Shown here: positions 8,160-21,114 of the stretch, in pieces
Layout: every line of letters begins with the position of its first letter
Numbering within the stretch: position 1 is the stretch's first letter
DNA from: Acholoe squamosa
Taxonomy: Eukaryota; Annelida; Polychaeta; Phyllodocida; Polynoidae
Reading direction: 5' to 3'
DNA length: 64,000 bases
Assembly (NCBI GenBank): GCA_949317995.1
Contig: OX439051.1
Coordinates: 39,249,250-39,313,249 of the forward strand
The notes under the pieces: model-generated
Seen by the model: only the letters and a program-made list of their open reading frames with translations
Databases searched by the model: none
What the model was told of the DNA's origin: nothing
Translations under genes and position numbers: made by a program

Positions 8160-11126
8160 CTGTACACGATACATCAATGAGGCTGTAAGGTACACGATAC
8201 ATCAATGAGGCTGCAAGGTACACGATGCATCAATGAGGCTGTAAGGTGCATGATACATCAATGAGGCTGCACAATACACGATGCATCAATGAGGCTGCAA
8301 GGTGCATGATACATCAATGAGGCTGTAAGGTACACGACACATCAATGAGGCTGTAAGGTACACGATACATCAATGAGGCTGTCAGGTACACAAAACATCA
8401 ATGAGGCTGCAAGATACACAATACATCAATGAGGCTGCAAGGTACACAATACATCAATCAGGCTGCAAGGTACACAATACAACAATGAGGCTGCAAGGTG
8501 CACGATACATCAATGAGGCTGTCAGGTACACAATACATCAATGAGGCTGCAAGGTGCATGATACCTCAATGAGGCTGCACGGTCCTAAATACTTCAATGA
8601 GGCTGTCAGGTACACAATACATCAATGAGGCTGCAAGGTGCATGATACATAAATGAGGCTGCAAGGTACACAATACACCAATGAGGCTGCAAGGTACACG
8701 ATACATCAATGAGGCTGTAAGGTACACAATACATCAATGAGGCTGTAAGGTACACGATACATCAATGAGGCTGTAAGGTTCACAATACATCAATGAGGCT
8801 GTAAGGTACACGATACATCAATGAGGCTGTAAGGTACACAATACATCAATGAGGCTGCAAGGTACACGATACATCAATGAGGATGCAAGGTACACAATAC
8901 ATCAATGAGGCTGCAAGGTGCACGATACATCAATGAGGCTGCAAGGTGCACGATACATCAATGAGGCTGTAAGGTACATGAAACATCAATGAGGCTGTAA
9001 GGTACACGATACATCAATGAGGCTGTAAGGTACACAATACATCAATGAGGCTGTCATGTACACAATACATCAATGAGGCTGCAAGGTACACAATACATCA
9101 ATGAGGCTGCAAGGTGCACGATACATCAATGAGGCTGTAAGGTACACGATACATCAATGAGGCTGTAAGGTACATGATACTTCAATGAGGCTGTAAGGTA
9201 CACGATACATCAATGAGGCTGTAAGGTACACGATACATCAATGAGGCTGTAAGGTACACGATACTTCAATGAGGCTGTCAGGTACACAATACATCAATGA
9301 GGCTGCAAGGTGCATGATACATCAATGAGGCTGCAAGGTACACAATACATCAATGAGGCTGCAAGGTACACAATACATCAATGAGGCTGCAAGGTACACG
9401 ATACATCAATGAGGCTGCAAGGTACACGATACATCAATGAGGCTGTAAGGTACACAATACATCAATGAGGCTGTAAGGTACACGATACATCAATGAGGCT
9501 GTAAGGTACACGATACATCAATGAGGCTGTAAGGTACACAATACATCAATGAGGCTGCAAGGTACATGATACATCAATGAGGCTGCAAGGTGCATGATAC
9601 ATCAATGAGGCTGCAAGGTACACGATACATCAATGAGGCTGTAAGGTACACAATACATCAATGAGGCTGCAAGGTACACGATACATCAATGAGGCTGTAA
9701 GGTACACTATACATCAATCAGGCTGTAAGGTGCACGATACATCAATCAGGCTGTCAGGTACACGATACATCAATGAGGCTGTAAGGTACACAATACATCA
9801 ATGAGGCTGCAAGGTACACGATACATCAATGAGGATGCAAGGTACACAATACATCAATGAGGCTGCAAGGTACACGATACATCAATGAGGCTGCAAGGTG
9901 CACGATACATCAATGAGGCTGTCAGGTACACGATACATCAATGAGGCTGTAAGGTACACGATACATCAATGAGGCTGTCAGGTACACAATACATCAATGA
10001 GGCTGTAAGGTACACGATACATCAATGAGGCAGTCATGTACACAATACATCAATGAGGCTGCAAGGTACACAATACATCAATGAGGCTGCAAGGTGCACG
10101 ATACATCAATGAGGCTGCAAGGTGCACGATACATCAATGAGGCTGTAAGGTACATGAAACATCAATGAGGCTGTAAGGTACACGATACATCAATGAGGCT
10201 GTAAGGTACACGATACATCAATGAGGCTGTCATGTACACAATACATCAATGAGGCTGCAAGGTACACAATACATCAATGAGGCTGCAAGGTGCACGATAC
10301 ATCAATGAGGCTGCAAGGTGCACGATACATCAATGAGGCTGCAAGGTACACGATACATCAATGAGGATGCAAGGTACACAATACATCAATGAGGCTGCAA
10401 GGTACACGATACATCAATGAGGCTGCAAGGTGCACGATACATCAATGAGGCTGTCAGGTACACGATACATCAATGAGGCTGTAAGGTACACGATACATCA
10501 ATGAGGCTGTCAGGTACACAATACATCAATGAGGCTGTAAGGTACACGATACATCAATGAGGCAGTCATGTACACAATACATCAATGAGGCTGCAAGGTA
10601 CACAATACATCAATGAGGCTGCAAGGTGCACGATACATCAATGAGGCTGCAAGGTGCACGATACATCAATGAGGCTGCAAGGTACACGATACATCAATGA
10701 GGCTGTAAGGTACACAATACATCAATGAGGCTGTAAGGTACACGATACATCAATGAGGCTGTAAGGTACACGATACATCAATGAGGCTGTAAGGTACACA
10801 ATACATCAATGAGGCTGCAAGGTACATGATACATCAATGAGGCTGCAAGGTGCATGATACATCAATGAGGCTGCAAGGTACACGATACATCAATGAGGCT
10901 GTAAGGTGCACGATACATCAATGAGGCTGCAAGGTACACGATACATCAATGAGGCTGTAAGGTACACTATACATCAATCAGGCTGTAAGGTACACAATAC
11001 ATCAATGAGCCTGCAAGGTACACAATACAACAATGAGGCTGCAAGGTGCACGATACATCAATGAGGCTGCACGGTACACGATACATCAATGAGGCTGCAT
11101 GGTACACGATGCATCAATGAGGCTCT
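8160..11126. repeat. 28-bp minisatellite array, about 106 copies
   Basis: The unit is GGTACACGATACATCAATGA followed by GGCTGTAA, 28 bp, repeated without gaps over about 2.97 kb. Variable sites include C/T in CTGYAAG, A/G in ACACRATAC and GGTRCAYGA. Rare variants mark higher-order structure: GAGGATGCAAGG at 8879, 9831 and 10363 (952 and 532 bp apart, 34 and 19 units), GAGGCAGTCATG at 10027 and 10559 (532 bp), GGTACACTATACATC at 9701 and 10961 (1260 bp, 45 units). 28 is not a multiple of three and stops occur in every frame, so it is noncoding. There are no unique spacers, so it is not CRISPR. Confidence 0.97.
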
Positions 11127-14100
11127 TAAAGGCTCAAAGTAGCCTCACAGGCTGACGTCTAAAACCAAAAACAGCAGTGATGCAGGAACCCCAGACTCAT
11201 ATTACCGGAACAGACATTGTGTACCACTCCTACACTTCTTGTAGGACCAGCACGTTCTCCTAATCTCTAACCAATGCCTTTCTCTTAGTGCCCCTGGCCT
11301 TAAGTACTGCAGATAGTCGATACATGAATGCAGCCCTTGTGAGCAACTCAACAGTGATTTAGTTATTTCACAGGATTGATCTAGTATTAGTTTTAGGAGG
11401 GTCAGCATGATACACCAATTGATGCAGTGTTGGCGAGTACTGCATTAATGGTGCATCATGGTGCGTAAGGAAAATGAACTAGGCGGCAGGCGTGATGCAG
11501 CTGCAACATTTTATTAAATGGTAAAAAATGATCTTGTTCTTTTTAGACGTATGTCACACCTACATTTTACAGTATACAAGTGAGTGTTCAATACAACTGT
11601 CTAATGCTATTGACTACACAATGCAGTGGTTATGCTGGCTGTCAGGGTAATATTGCTGTAGAACCTTGTGTATAAGCCACACCCATGCAGCCCTAACTTT
11701 GGAAGAACCCATAGCACTGAATCGAGGATGGACCGGTTACCGAGCCCACCATATGCACGCCGACATTAGTGACTTCTGACTCTAATCTCGCACTTCACTT
11801 TTTCTTGGCATGTCATGTAGTTTCGATGTGTGGTACCCTCTAAATAACACGTGCAATTCCAGGACTGGAACTGAAATGGCCTCGCACACACACTGTCCCA
11901 AATCTTCACTATGTATATGCCCTCATCAGCATCTTCAAAATTGCTGATTTAGTAAAGCTTTTTGGCTTATGATATAAGCCACGCTTGGGGCTTGAACACG
12001 TGGCTTGCACACAGAGTTTTCATGAAATAATTAAAGTAATGATTAAGAAAAGAGCGGAGAGCAGGGATAGAGCATGTGCTCAATGGCCTTCTATGGCATG
12101 TTCCTCACACAGTGTATGAAAACAAATAAAATACCCTAGTAAACACCATGGCTCTACTGACCATATGGTTCCTATAGGCTACAAGCGTAACTGGAGCTGG
12201 TTCTGGCAACACCCACTGATAAAGGCTGATAAGAATGAAACCATCTAGCCCCTGGAAGTGAGTGATATCCAGGAACTCGGAACCCGTCATGACCCGCCAT
12301 ATTTGTGTTTCCCAGCTTTTGACAGACCCAGCAAAATTCAAAATGGCAGACCCATTGGGTATGGCCCCAGACTATATGTGAGTGCAGACTACTTTGATGC
12401 AGCAATACAGTGCATCAGTATGATGCATGAATGCAGCATTATGGGGAGTTACTCACCAGGACTGTATAGATTAGGCATCATGACAAGAAAAGCCACAATA
12501 CATTGATGTAGTATTCACTGGACACTAAAGGGTTAACAAACATTAACCTCTAACACACATTTCTGAGTCGATATGACTTTCGTTTTTTCTAGAATGGCAT
12601 GTATACCATGTATATCATTATATCGAATAATATTATGGTCAATAAACGGTTAAGAAAATAATGCCATTTCTCAGGTAAAAAAGAGACATACAGGCACAGG
12701 ATATGATAATGATATTATATGATGAACATTGCCATTTCATCGGAAGTTTAGTTATCTAAATGAGTTTCTTCATTGAAATATAATGCAGTCTTTCCTTTAT
12801 TCATTCTTTCCTGACAACTCACCTTAAGCTATGCCTGACCGAATGGCCTGCATGGTGAGAACCTTTTCATATAGATACAAAATATATGGGAGGTCGCCGA
12901 TATCCTTCTGGAACCCAAGCAGCCTGAACAGCTGAGGGATACCTTCTACTTTATAGTCTCTTTTAGTCTCTGTGGGCCGATGCGCTGAAAAAGTGTGATG
13001 CACGAGCCTTCTTTACCATCTCCTCTCTGTATTCCCCACGCTTTCCCCCGGACAGATCCCTATTGGGGTCTTTGGGGTCGTGGGGGAAGGTTATGACAAA
13101 ATTACCTGAATAAAATACTGAAACTAGGCAAAGCACCTAGTCAGCCTTGTATCAAGGTGGCCAGGTTGGTTCTTGAACTGAGAACATTGCATGATGGCCC
13201 CCAACCAGGACCACATGTTGACAGTGACAAGTTTGCCTTTTATTATTCTCATTACTTCGAAAAACTTAGCAGAGAGAATAATTGTTCATGTCATTGTGTG
13301 TCCATGCCATTGGCATCAACTCTTTTGGGCCTTATTCACAGGGTTCTCCCATGTTGAAAAAAAAAAGAACTGGGCAATCACGCAATCCGATTGAATGAAC
13401 TGTTAATTTCCTCTCAAGTCCCACAACCCTGAATATGGTCACATAAAGTCGAATGAACAAAAAAGAATGGTTCTATGACACATCAGCCACTTCTTTCTTG
13501 TTAGGCACTCTCCTCAGATGGTTGCCTTTATTTGTAAGATGCTTTGAAATGTGAGCTTAATGTTGGAATAAAATCTGACAGTTCTGAGGAATGCTACATT
13601 TTGTTGAGTGAGAGTATTTTCAGTGCATGTTTCCTGAGTGGTGCTGCAACAGCCGGTTTTGCCACGCACCCACCGCACCTTATACTGGGATATTACGGTA
13701 TTATTAATTCTGGTAGGTATGTTAGTGTTGTATGAATCAGCTAATATGGGCTAGGGGTAGCAGATATTACTGATAAGCAGCCTTGAACTTGTGATATAAT
13801 GTAACACCAAATAATCAACAGTAAAATGTGTTCATTAATCAAAGCGTTTTTAACTGGTCCAAGTTATTACATTACAAAATACTCTGTAACTTAAAATCAC
13901 CCACTTGCCCATCAGGAATGTAATTGTCGGTGATAAATTGGCAATATTTTGAAATAATCTCCAGAGAACCCTTTCAAAGGGATAGTTTTGAGGCCAAAAT
14001 ATCAAATTGTTTCAAATGATTATCTAGTAGCGAGAAGTAGGTAGACCACCGGTAAATCAAATATAGATTAGATATCTTTCTATCCTATGTTTTCTTTAGC

Positions 14101-14664
14101 CATGTCTGAAGTTCAGTACTGCCCTTAGTAAATATTTTCAATGCCATACCCTACATTCAATCTGTTCAACCTTCGCACAAAGAAGTATCTTTGCTCCATG
14201 GAACTTTCCTTATTCTTGCATCATATTATTTTTTTTTCTCAGGGAGGATATTTCTCAAAATTTAAATTTGGGTTTTTGAGAAATGCCCACCATGGTTCTT
14301 CAGAGTGCATGGAAAAGTAAATTTATGTTATAACACGCCTTTTTAAAGGAAAACCCATCATAGCTAGTATGATTCTAGAATACAATCAGATGTTTCAAAT
14401 GCAATAGGAGAATCAAAGATGACACTCGAGGCACTAGGCTCCACTCTAACGTCTACATTTTACAGATAGGCCATGTTAAGAGGAAATACAGGTAGAATTT
14501 TCTTTACTGGTGCATTCAAATGTCAGCCTGTCACTCATCCCTGTGTGTCTGGCTCAAGTAGCAGGGATGAGACAAACCTGATTCTTCTTAGAGTAACCCT
14601 TTTATTACTGCAGCAATATCCTTCACTAACAAATCGTACTCACTTCAGTTAGGATCCAGACCCA
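11127..14664. other. Intergenic; scattered TGCATCA-family motifs, no gene
   Basis: TGCATCA-type motif groups are at 11409-11470 and 12392-12442. All frames here (for example 12105-12341, 12258-12506, 13157-13394) are under 85 codons, lack recognisable domains and overlap each other on both strands. At 13318 the run of A is short. Nothing else seen. Confidence 0.55.
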
Positions 14665-14833
14665 GGCAATGTCGCCAAAATGAGTATGATTTGAAACTCA
14701 GCCTGATCCTGGATGATACTGAGCTGCTGAGTCAAAACCAGAGTATTACCCAAGGATCAGCCTTATGATCTGCGAGAGTATCACCCCAGGATCAGGCTAA
14801 GTCTCAAAACATACTCATTATGGCGACATTGCC
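14665..14833. mobile_element. MITE with 47-bp terminal inverted repeats
   Basis: GGCAATGTCGCCAAAATGAG (14665-14684) is the inverse of the right end CTCATTATGGCGACATTGCC (14814-14833) with one mismatch, and similarity continues inward to CAGCCTGATCCTGG / CCAGGATCAGGCT. The element is about 169 bp and noncoding; superfamily and target duplication are not resolved. Confidence 0.75.
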
Positions 14834-16992
14834 CGAGTAAGATCTTTTTGTTCAGTGTGCGTATAAAGTGCACATTGAGCATGGTTCACATCTCCATCTC
14901 AACCTGATTTTAGTATTGTTCTAGTGTACAATTTTCACATAATTTATCAGGTGCACTGCAAACTTTGACTGACCTTATAAGATGTAGCAGCCGTCCATCC
15001 GCTCATATATGCCACGCCTTTTATACAGGGGAGATCGGTGTCTAAACAAAAAGAATACTTTTCAATGGCCATTTTCCAGACAAATGAATGAATTAAAAAG
15101 AAAGTAAGAATGTAATGGTGGATACTTTTATTCATCCTTGTACAAAAATAGGGCTTCATTGTATGATAGGGCCAAGTGTATATGCAAAACATCAGATTCT
15201 TTCCATATATTTATGTGTCTTGTATGGAAGCTATTATAATAACAGGAATATAACAGTAGTACAATACAGAGCAAGGGAACAAGCATGCTGAAGGTCAAGT
15301 GTCCGTTCAACAAACAGGTCAATGGTTTGGACAATTCATCATCACATTGGACATATCTCCTCTGGATGCAAATACACATCTTATATTGCCATACATTCAC
15401 AGTTGTGCAGGAGCCGTAGGGACGTGCATGCCCCACATTTTCCATGAGGCTATAACTGTTGCTTATGGTAAAAGAAATACCTTAATTCGCATAGCATATT
15501 CTTTGTTTGCTCTCGAACTGCTGAACCCAATGCTGTCATGTGGTTGTGATGAACAAATCGCCAATAACGAGATATTTTCAGTATTCTCTCTACACTAGTA
15601 GCAACCAACAAATGACCAAACATAAAATACTTTAAAATGATTGTAATGGGGCTGCTTTAGTGGAGTGTGCTTCTGTACTTCACTAGACAAGAACCAAAGC
15701 AGCATGGAGACAAATCCTTTTTGCAGAGAGTCCCAAAGAATTCTCTTCAAACACACACACACACCTTTCCTGGTTAGTGAGTGGCCATTGAATTGGCCGT
15801 CTGTAATGAATACTTCAAAATAGGACTTGGCTGATCAAACATTTGTAAATATGTGCAAAGGTAAGCAGAAATAGACAAATTCACCAAATTGCCTATTATG
15901 AAGAAACTTGTCCTCTCTTAGTGCATTCGTAGAAGGCTAACCTTTTACCTCATTGTAAATACGCTGAAATACTCAGGGGCCATAGACTTTGCGTTAGGAG
16001 GCCTTTGTGGGTAAATTCTACTGTTTTTCCTTAATAAACCATTAGACAAATGCAAAGGAACACTTCTGTGAAGGATGACTGGGGCATATCGCACTTGCAG
16101 TCTGCCTGCTGCACCGCACTCTACACACTTGCATTTCATGTGTAAAACATGTGCAAAAGTCTAACTTGTTACTATATTCACCAGTACTGCATCCATACAT
16201 CACCATTACAACATGGTTTGAACCTGGAGGCTCTAAGGTCCCCTCTATAGAAAAGCTAACCTAGGGTTTATAAGTGCAGGAAATGAGCCAGATGTAGCTC
16301 TGTCTGCACTCATTCAGGACGTGTCATTACCCATTATCTAGGCACACCCCCAATGGTAATTATCCACTCCCCATCGGCTCACCATCCGCTCTGTCCAAAT
16401 GTCCAAAATCCCTGTCCAAAAGTTGGCAGAGATCCCTGATTATGTTCACAGAGGTTCCTTGTACCACTTAACTGCCACATGGGGATTCTTGTAAAACCTA
16501 CATTGTTTCACTGTTATACAATTGTACAGTGATTCGCTGTTTAAAGGATTCCTGGTAGTTTTAACAGTTATCTCCTACAGTGTAGGATGTTGTATCATTG
16601 CATCTTTGGTGAAATTTCAGCCAGCACGACTAGCAATCGTATACATTCATTCAATGACCAATTGGTCAATGAAGCCATACATACCAAACATACCAAGTGG
16701 CTGGCGGTGGTTTTCCAATAAGATATTTTGCAGTACATACAACATATAAAACAGTATCTTCACACTGAAGGTGTACAAATAAATCCCCCATTGTGGAGAC
16801 TTATACAATTCTAGCCCTTTCTAGGCTGTTCTAACCTGGAGCTGACCTTGACCTAACTCAGGGACCAATGGTATCCCAGAATCAGGAAACATCAGCAAAC
16901 AACTCCCCAATACCTTTCTCCCATGGAGTTCATGTAATGCACCCAAGAATTTTTGGCGGGAAGTTCAACCTCCTGTTTCTGTATCATTTTCA
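14834..16992. other. Intergenic, nothing recognised
   Basis: The best frame is 15299-15598 (+, 99 codons), overlapped by a 105-codon frame on minus. Neither shows a domain, a signal peptide or flanking splice signals that persuade me. A short (AC)7 run is near 15750-15764. Confidence 0.5.
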
Positions 16993-17224
16993 CACTGCAA
17001 ACATGGAAGATCCGAAACTAGTCAGCAGTGACCACTTTAGGTCCTCAAGTCATCAGGATGACAATACTGACAGTACAGAGTCGTCACATTGACGACTCAG
17101 GTCGTCAGGATGATGACCTAAAGTTGTCATTTTGACTACCTAAAGTTGTAGTTTTAGGTATTGTCAACTTGAGGACCTAAAGTGGTCACCGCTGACTAGT
17201 TTCGGATCTTCCATGTTTTCAGTG
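16993..17224. mobile_element. CACTG-ended MITE, copy A (intact ends)
   Basis: 232 bp. Left arm CACTGCAAACATGGAAGATC and right arm GATCTTCCATGTTTTCAGTG are inverse with one mismatch; the arms extend about 55 bp (GGAAGATCCGAAACTAGTCA, then CACTTTAGGTCCTCAAGT). CA flanks both sides (16991-16992, 17225-17226), consistent with a 2-bp target duplication. Internal AGGTCGTCA / TGACGACCT strings alternate in orientation. The CAC terminus and short duplication fit the CMC group (CACTA/Mirage/Chapaev); this is inference. Confidence 0.8.
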
Positions 17225-18837
17225 CAGTCAAGCAGGGTAATAGCAGCCTCGTCTATACTTGACCACCCAGTTCTGTTCTTCACAGCTAGAACCAGTGGTC
17301 GATCCAAGGTTTGGAAAAGGAGTGGGTGCGGTCAACGAAAACTGAGCGGACTCTCCTTTTTTGACGGGTGTGGGTCCATATTGGAGCATTTTAGAAGTCA
17401 CCTGTACTGAAAAACAGCGTTTTTGAGTGAGCAGTGTAAAATCAATTAAGCAAAACCTGTGAAATTGGGCAAATAAGCGAGAGTCATTCAGCCTCTAACA
17501 TAGAGCACTATCTCCTCCAGCCACTTTGAATTCAAGTTGTCAGGTGTCACTTATGAAGCCCATCAAATGACACATTGTAGATGGCTAGGTGAACAGAGAC
17601 ATGAAGCCAGAGCTATTTCCCGGCGGGCGTATTAAGTGACTTGATGTGAAAAATTTCCAGCAGAAATCCCCAGGTATCTATAGATAGGCTAGAAAATAGA
17701 ATTAAATGCCCTGTCTATTGCTTAAACAAACAGGCGTGCTGATTCAGGGGTTTAACAGAGGTTTGAAATATGTGTTTGGGAGTAACAACGCATCAAATAA
17801 GCCTGTTGGTCCGCCTTGTCCAGCCAAAGTAAAAGGGTCCCCCATGAAAATCATCTTTTAAATTCAGGCCATGCAGCTTTCCAATGGTATATTGCATAAG
17901 AAAATAGCTCTACTATTTTCAGTGTTATCCCAGCAAATTGTCGTTAGTCCTCGTCAACCTGTGTGAAGTGGCTCACACATGTCGCTAGATGGAACACAAT
18001 GTCATTATAGCACAAGATCACCAGGAATAGCAATTGCTATGCCATGTGAGTCTAACACACAGTGACAAAAGATGACAGAATGAGTTATCACTCAAAAAGG
18101 AGTCACCATTGATGACCAATCATGGCGACAGATGACGACAATTTGCTTGGATGTCCCTACTGCCTGTAGAAGGCGCACCCTAACTTGCAATTCATCCATA
18201 TTCTTTAAGAAACAGCAAGAAGCTAGCCATGTGTATATGCCCTATACTACGGTAATACACAGTAAATATAGCATAGAAAAATAACGGAGGTATGACACAA
18301 AAGCTAGAAGATCAGAACCACAAAGTCAACATGTTTTCAAGTGTTCACATCAAAACATCTGGGTATCAACACACTACTGAGCACTGCCTCTGTATAATTG
18401 GGAATACCTGGGGTTCGTGGCACTTTGTTCAGAAGGAGCCATTAGTAAATTGCTCACCCACATCACCAAAATCTGAGCTGCTCGTTCACTCTGTATGGGT
18501 ACACAGGTGTTATGTATGACAGGAGTCCGTTTCCTAACAGGCTATGACTAAAGCCAACTATCTGGATGACGATTCATAAGTTAAAGACATAGATTTTGTT
18601 TGAAAACGATCAGTTGTGTAAGAAAAAAAAAACTATTGATCGTTTTGATGCAATACACAACATATATACTGTATTGATTCATACCATAAAAATTTCAAAT
18701 AGTTTTCATGAAAATTTTCATCCCTATGATAGTATTATTCTCAGCATAAAATGATCCTGACAATCTGATCATTTAAATGAAAGGATATTCTTTCAAAGTT
18801 ATGAATTGACCCCCAGGGAAGTTTGGGGGAAAGCACT
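17225..18837. other. Intergenic; solo hAT-like terminus
   Basis: CAGTGGTCGATCCAAGGTTT at 17291 matches the hAT-type MITE end at 7375, but no partner end was found nearby. No gene. Nothing else recognised. Confidence 0.5.
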
Positions 18838-18930
18838 ATATAAAGCCTATAATGACAAGACTGGAGCACATACAACTACTCTCTGCAACTATGATGCAGT
18901 CAATCAAGGTGCTTCTATTTTGACGCCGCT
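18838..18930 (+). promoter_or_regulatory. TATA box followed by a short secreted-peptide-like start
   Basis: A strong TATATAAAG (18838-18846) lies 53 bp before ATG ATG (18891), a spacing that fits a short 5' leader. The frame reads MMQSIKVLLF and then TGA (18921-18923), like the beginning of a signal peptide that breaks off. This may be a dead first exon or chance; no continuation with a good donor was found. Confidence 0.25.
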
Positions 18931-19010
18931 ATTTCAATTTGAACCTCTCTGAGGGGTATTCCATGAGCAACGTTTTAGTGAGTTTGGTCCATATTCCATA
19001 ATATTAAAGG

Positions 19011-19114
19011 GGTTATGCTAAAGGATGTGGTAAATATTATCATGTATACATGCAGTAAATATGGTTATGCTAAAGGATGTGGTAAATATTATCATGTATA
19101 CATGCAGTAAATAT
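19011..19114. repeat. Perfect 52-bp tandem duplication
   Basis: Two identical copies of a unit starting GGTTATGCTAAAGGATGTGG at 19011 and 19063. No divergence is visible, so the duplication is recent. Confidence 0.95.
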
Positions 19115-19380
19115 GGCTGTATACTTCAAAGGGGTCCCTAAATCATTGTCAAAGGAAGTTACAAAACCCATTTTTCATTAAAAAAGTTAATGGTAAAGTA
19201 TTGTGAAATTTGTTTATACCATATCTTTACTGACAAAATAATAATGATCAACTCATTAGTAGACAGACCTCTCTAATCTACATAAATGCTGTTCACATGT
19301 AGAGTCACGCTGACGGGTTTACCTCCTCCCCCCTCTCACCCCTCCCCCATAATATATGCAGAAGATTTATTTAACGGATA

Positions 19381-19668
19381 AAAAAAAAAGAAGATTCAAA
19401 ACTAGTCAGTGGTGACGACTTTAGGTCCTCAGGTTGACAATACCTAAAACTACAACATTAGGTAGTCAAAATGAGGACTTCAGGTCGTCATCCTGACAAC
19501 CTAAGTTGTCAATATGACGACGCTGTATCATACCATTATTGGCAAACTGACAACTGATGACCTAAGATCGTCAGTTTGACGACCTAAAGTTGTAGTTTTA
19601 GGTATTGTCAACCTGAGGACCTAAAGTTGTCGTCACTGACTAGTTTCAGAACTTCCAGGTTTTCAGTG
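19381..19668. mobile_element. CACTG-ended MITE, copy B (left tip eroded)
   Basis: The right end CCAGGTTTTCAGTG (to 19668) and both subterminal arms (AAACTAGTCAGTGGTGACGA / TCGTCACTGACTAGTTTC) match copy A. The left tip is replaced by an A-run at 19380-19389. The interior has several AGGTCGTCA-type blocks. It sits 375 bp left of copy C. Confidence 0.75.
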
Positions 19669-19868
19669 AAGTAGTATAAGAATTGACTAACGCAATGTAT
19701 ACGTTGTTCTATAGTAAGATGTTCGTCCTAATCTGTAGCAGATAATGCCAGGGACCTAACAGTTATCTATATAGTTGATAAGAGGCAAATATAATTATAT
19801 AGTTGTATGCAGAAAAAAAACAAAACTTAGATCAATAGGATATAATTGATTGATTGAGGATCTGGCTC

Positions 19869-21114
19869 ATGAGATTGGTTGCTAGGGAGAACGCATCATA
19901 CCCTACCATGAAGTAAGGTAGCAAGTCCCGCATGCCATTTATCTTAGACGGTAATGGTATGTTTAGAGGGTTCGCTGGGTCATTAAGGTCAGCGTAGAGG
20001 GGCCCTTCCTTCTATATGCGGGAATCACCAGCCTTGCCTTCTGCACTGAAAAACTGAGAGGCACGAAACTAGTCAGTGCAGACGAATTTAAGTCCTCAGG
20101 TTGACGATACCTAAAACTACAGCTTTAGGTCGTCAAAGTGGTGACTTTAGATTGTGATTCTGACCACCTAAGTCGTCAGTATGACGACTTTCTATTGTCA
20201 GTATGACGAATTTAGGTTGACATTTTACCTTGACTACCCTAAACTCATCTGTATTGATGAGGTTTAGGCGGCGGCATGTTTTCTGTGTGACCCTATGTCT
20301 ACATAAATGAACCTGTAGTAGGCGTCTAGGACAGCCATTAACACAACATTGAAATACTTCTTATAATTGTAGAAGGTGGTTCCACTCTTGCGGGGTGGGG
20401 AATATGAATGTGCTTCCCGTCCACTGCCCCGATCATGTGAGGGACTTGCCATTCCTTCCAAAATCCATCTGCAATGTCCTTCCACTCCGCTTCTGTTTGT
20501 GGAACCTGAAGGGAAAAAAGGGAAGCCATATATAGAAGATGTTGAATTTTGTTTCTTGTATATATCCCAAATTTTTTGGTGGCAGACAAGACCTTTGGCT
20601 AGGTAAATCCCAGATTTTATAATTGAAACACTTGATATCCCAAATAAAAGAAAAGAAACAAAACAAACCTTCAAGAAATCACTAAAAACGGCAGTCAGGG
20701 CAAAGCAGGTGTCTCTTATTATAGGGTAGACTGTTGACCCCCCCACTAAATGACTGTGGTGTAGAGTTTGACTGCTGTCTCCTACAATATAAACAGGATA
20801 TTAAGTCAGGTGTCTCAGATAGTTAAAATGCAAAAAAAAAAGACGCTTCAATACATACATATTTTATCATTAATATTCTACATTTGTAACTATTATGGGA
20901 TACATTTTATATGTCATACATTTTATAGAAAGTACAACAAAAGCTCACCTAAAGCCAAATACCGTAGCGTTATGTCAAGGCGTTCCTCTGGCTTAATAGA
21001 CTCTCTGAAGTTTGTGTCACGCCTGTATATCAGGGGGTAGACCTTGCTCAGGAGCTCTTTGTACTCTCCAGGGCCGGTCCTGAGAGTGTGGCGAAACTCA
21101 TTCACCTCATCCAT
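19869..21114 (-). pseudogene. PIF/Harbinger transposase, decayed and split by a MITE
   Basis: Read on minus, fragments occur in the order of a HARBI1-like DDE transposase. 21114-20949: N-terminal domain with ERLDITLRYLALG, then a GTGAGC donor. 20781-20669: GGSTVYPIIRDTC. 20505 downward: GAVDGKHIHI, which carries the first catalytic Asp, a one-base frameshift near 20393, then YYRFIYVDIGS. At that point the CACTG MITE (20044-20287) interrupts. The frame resumes left of it with EGKAGDS, a TAG at 20012-20014, and DAFSLATNLM, after which similarity ends near 19869. The third catalytic residue (Glu of the RRxxEN motif) is missing, so this copy is truncated as well as broken. Exon borders follow GT/AG; the GTTTGT donor near 20668 is weak. 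It is a different copy from the element at 25-32 kb. Confidence 0.85.
20044..20287. mobile_element. CACTG-ended MITE, copy C, inside Harbinger transposase
   Basis: 244 bp from CACTGAAAAACTGAGAGGCA to a right tip reading TTTTCTGTG (expected TTTTCAGTG). The left subterminal block ACGAAACTAGTCAG matches copies A and B; the right arm is strongly diverged. TG flanks both sides (20042-20043 and 20288-20289). Removing the element and one TG rejoins the transposase codons for VDIGS and EGKAG in frame, which independently fixes both ends. Confidence 0.85.

Noticed and set aside
8160-11126. CRISPR-like array (28-bp repeats)
   Set aside because: Units follow head-to-tail with no unique spacers, and the setting is eukaryotic; it is a minisatellite.
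15299-15598. 99-codon frame on plus
   Set aside because: No domain, no signal peptide, no splice context, and a similar-length frame overlaps on the other strand.
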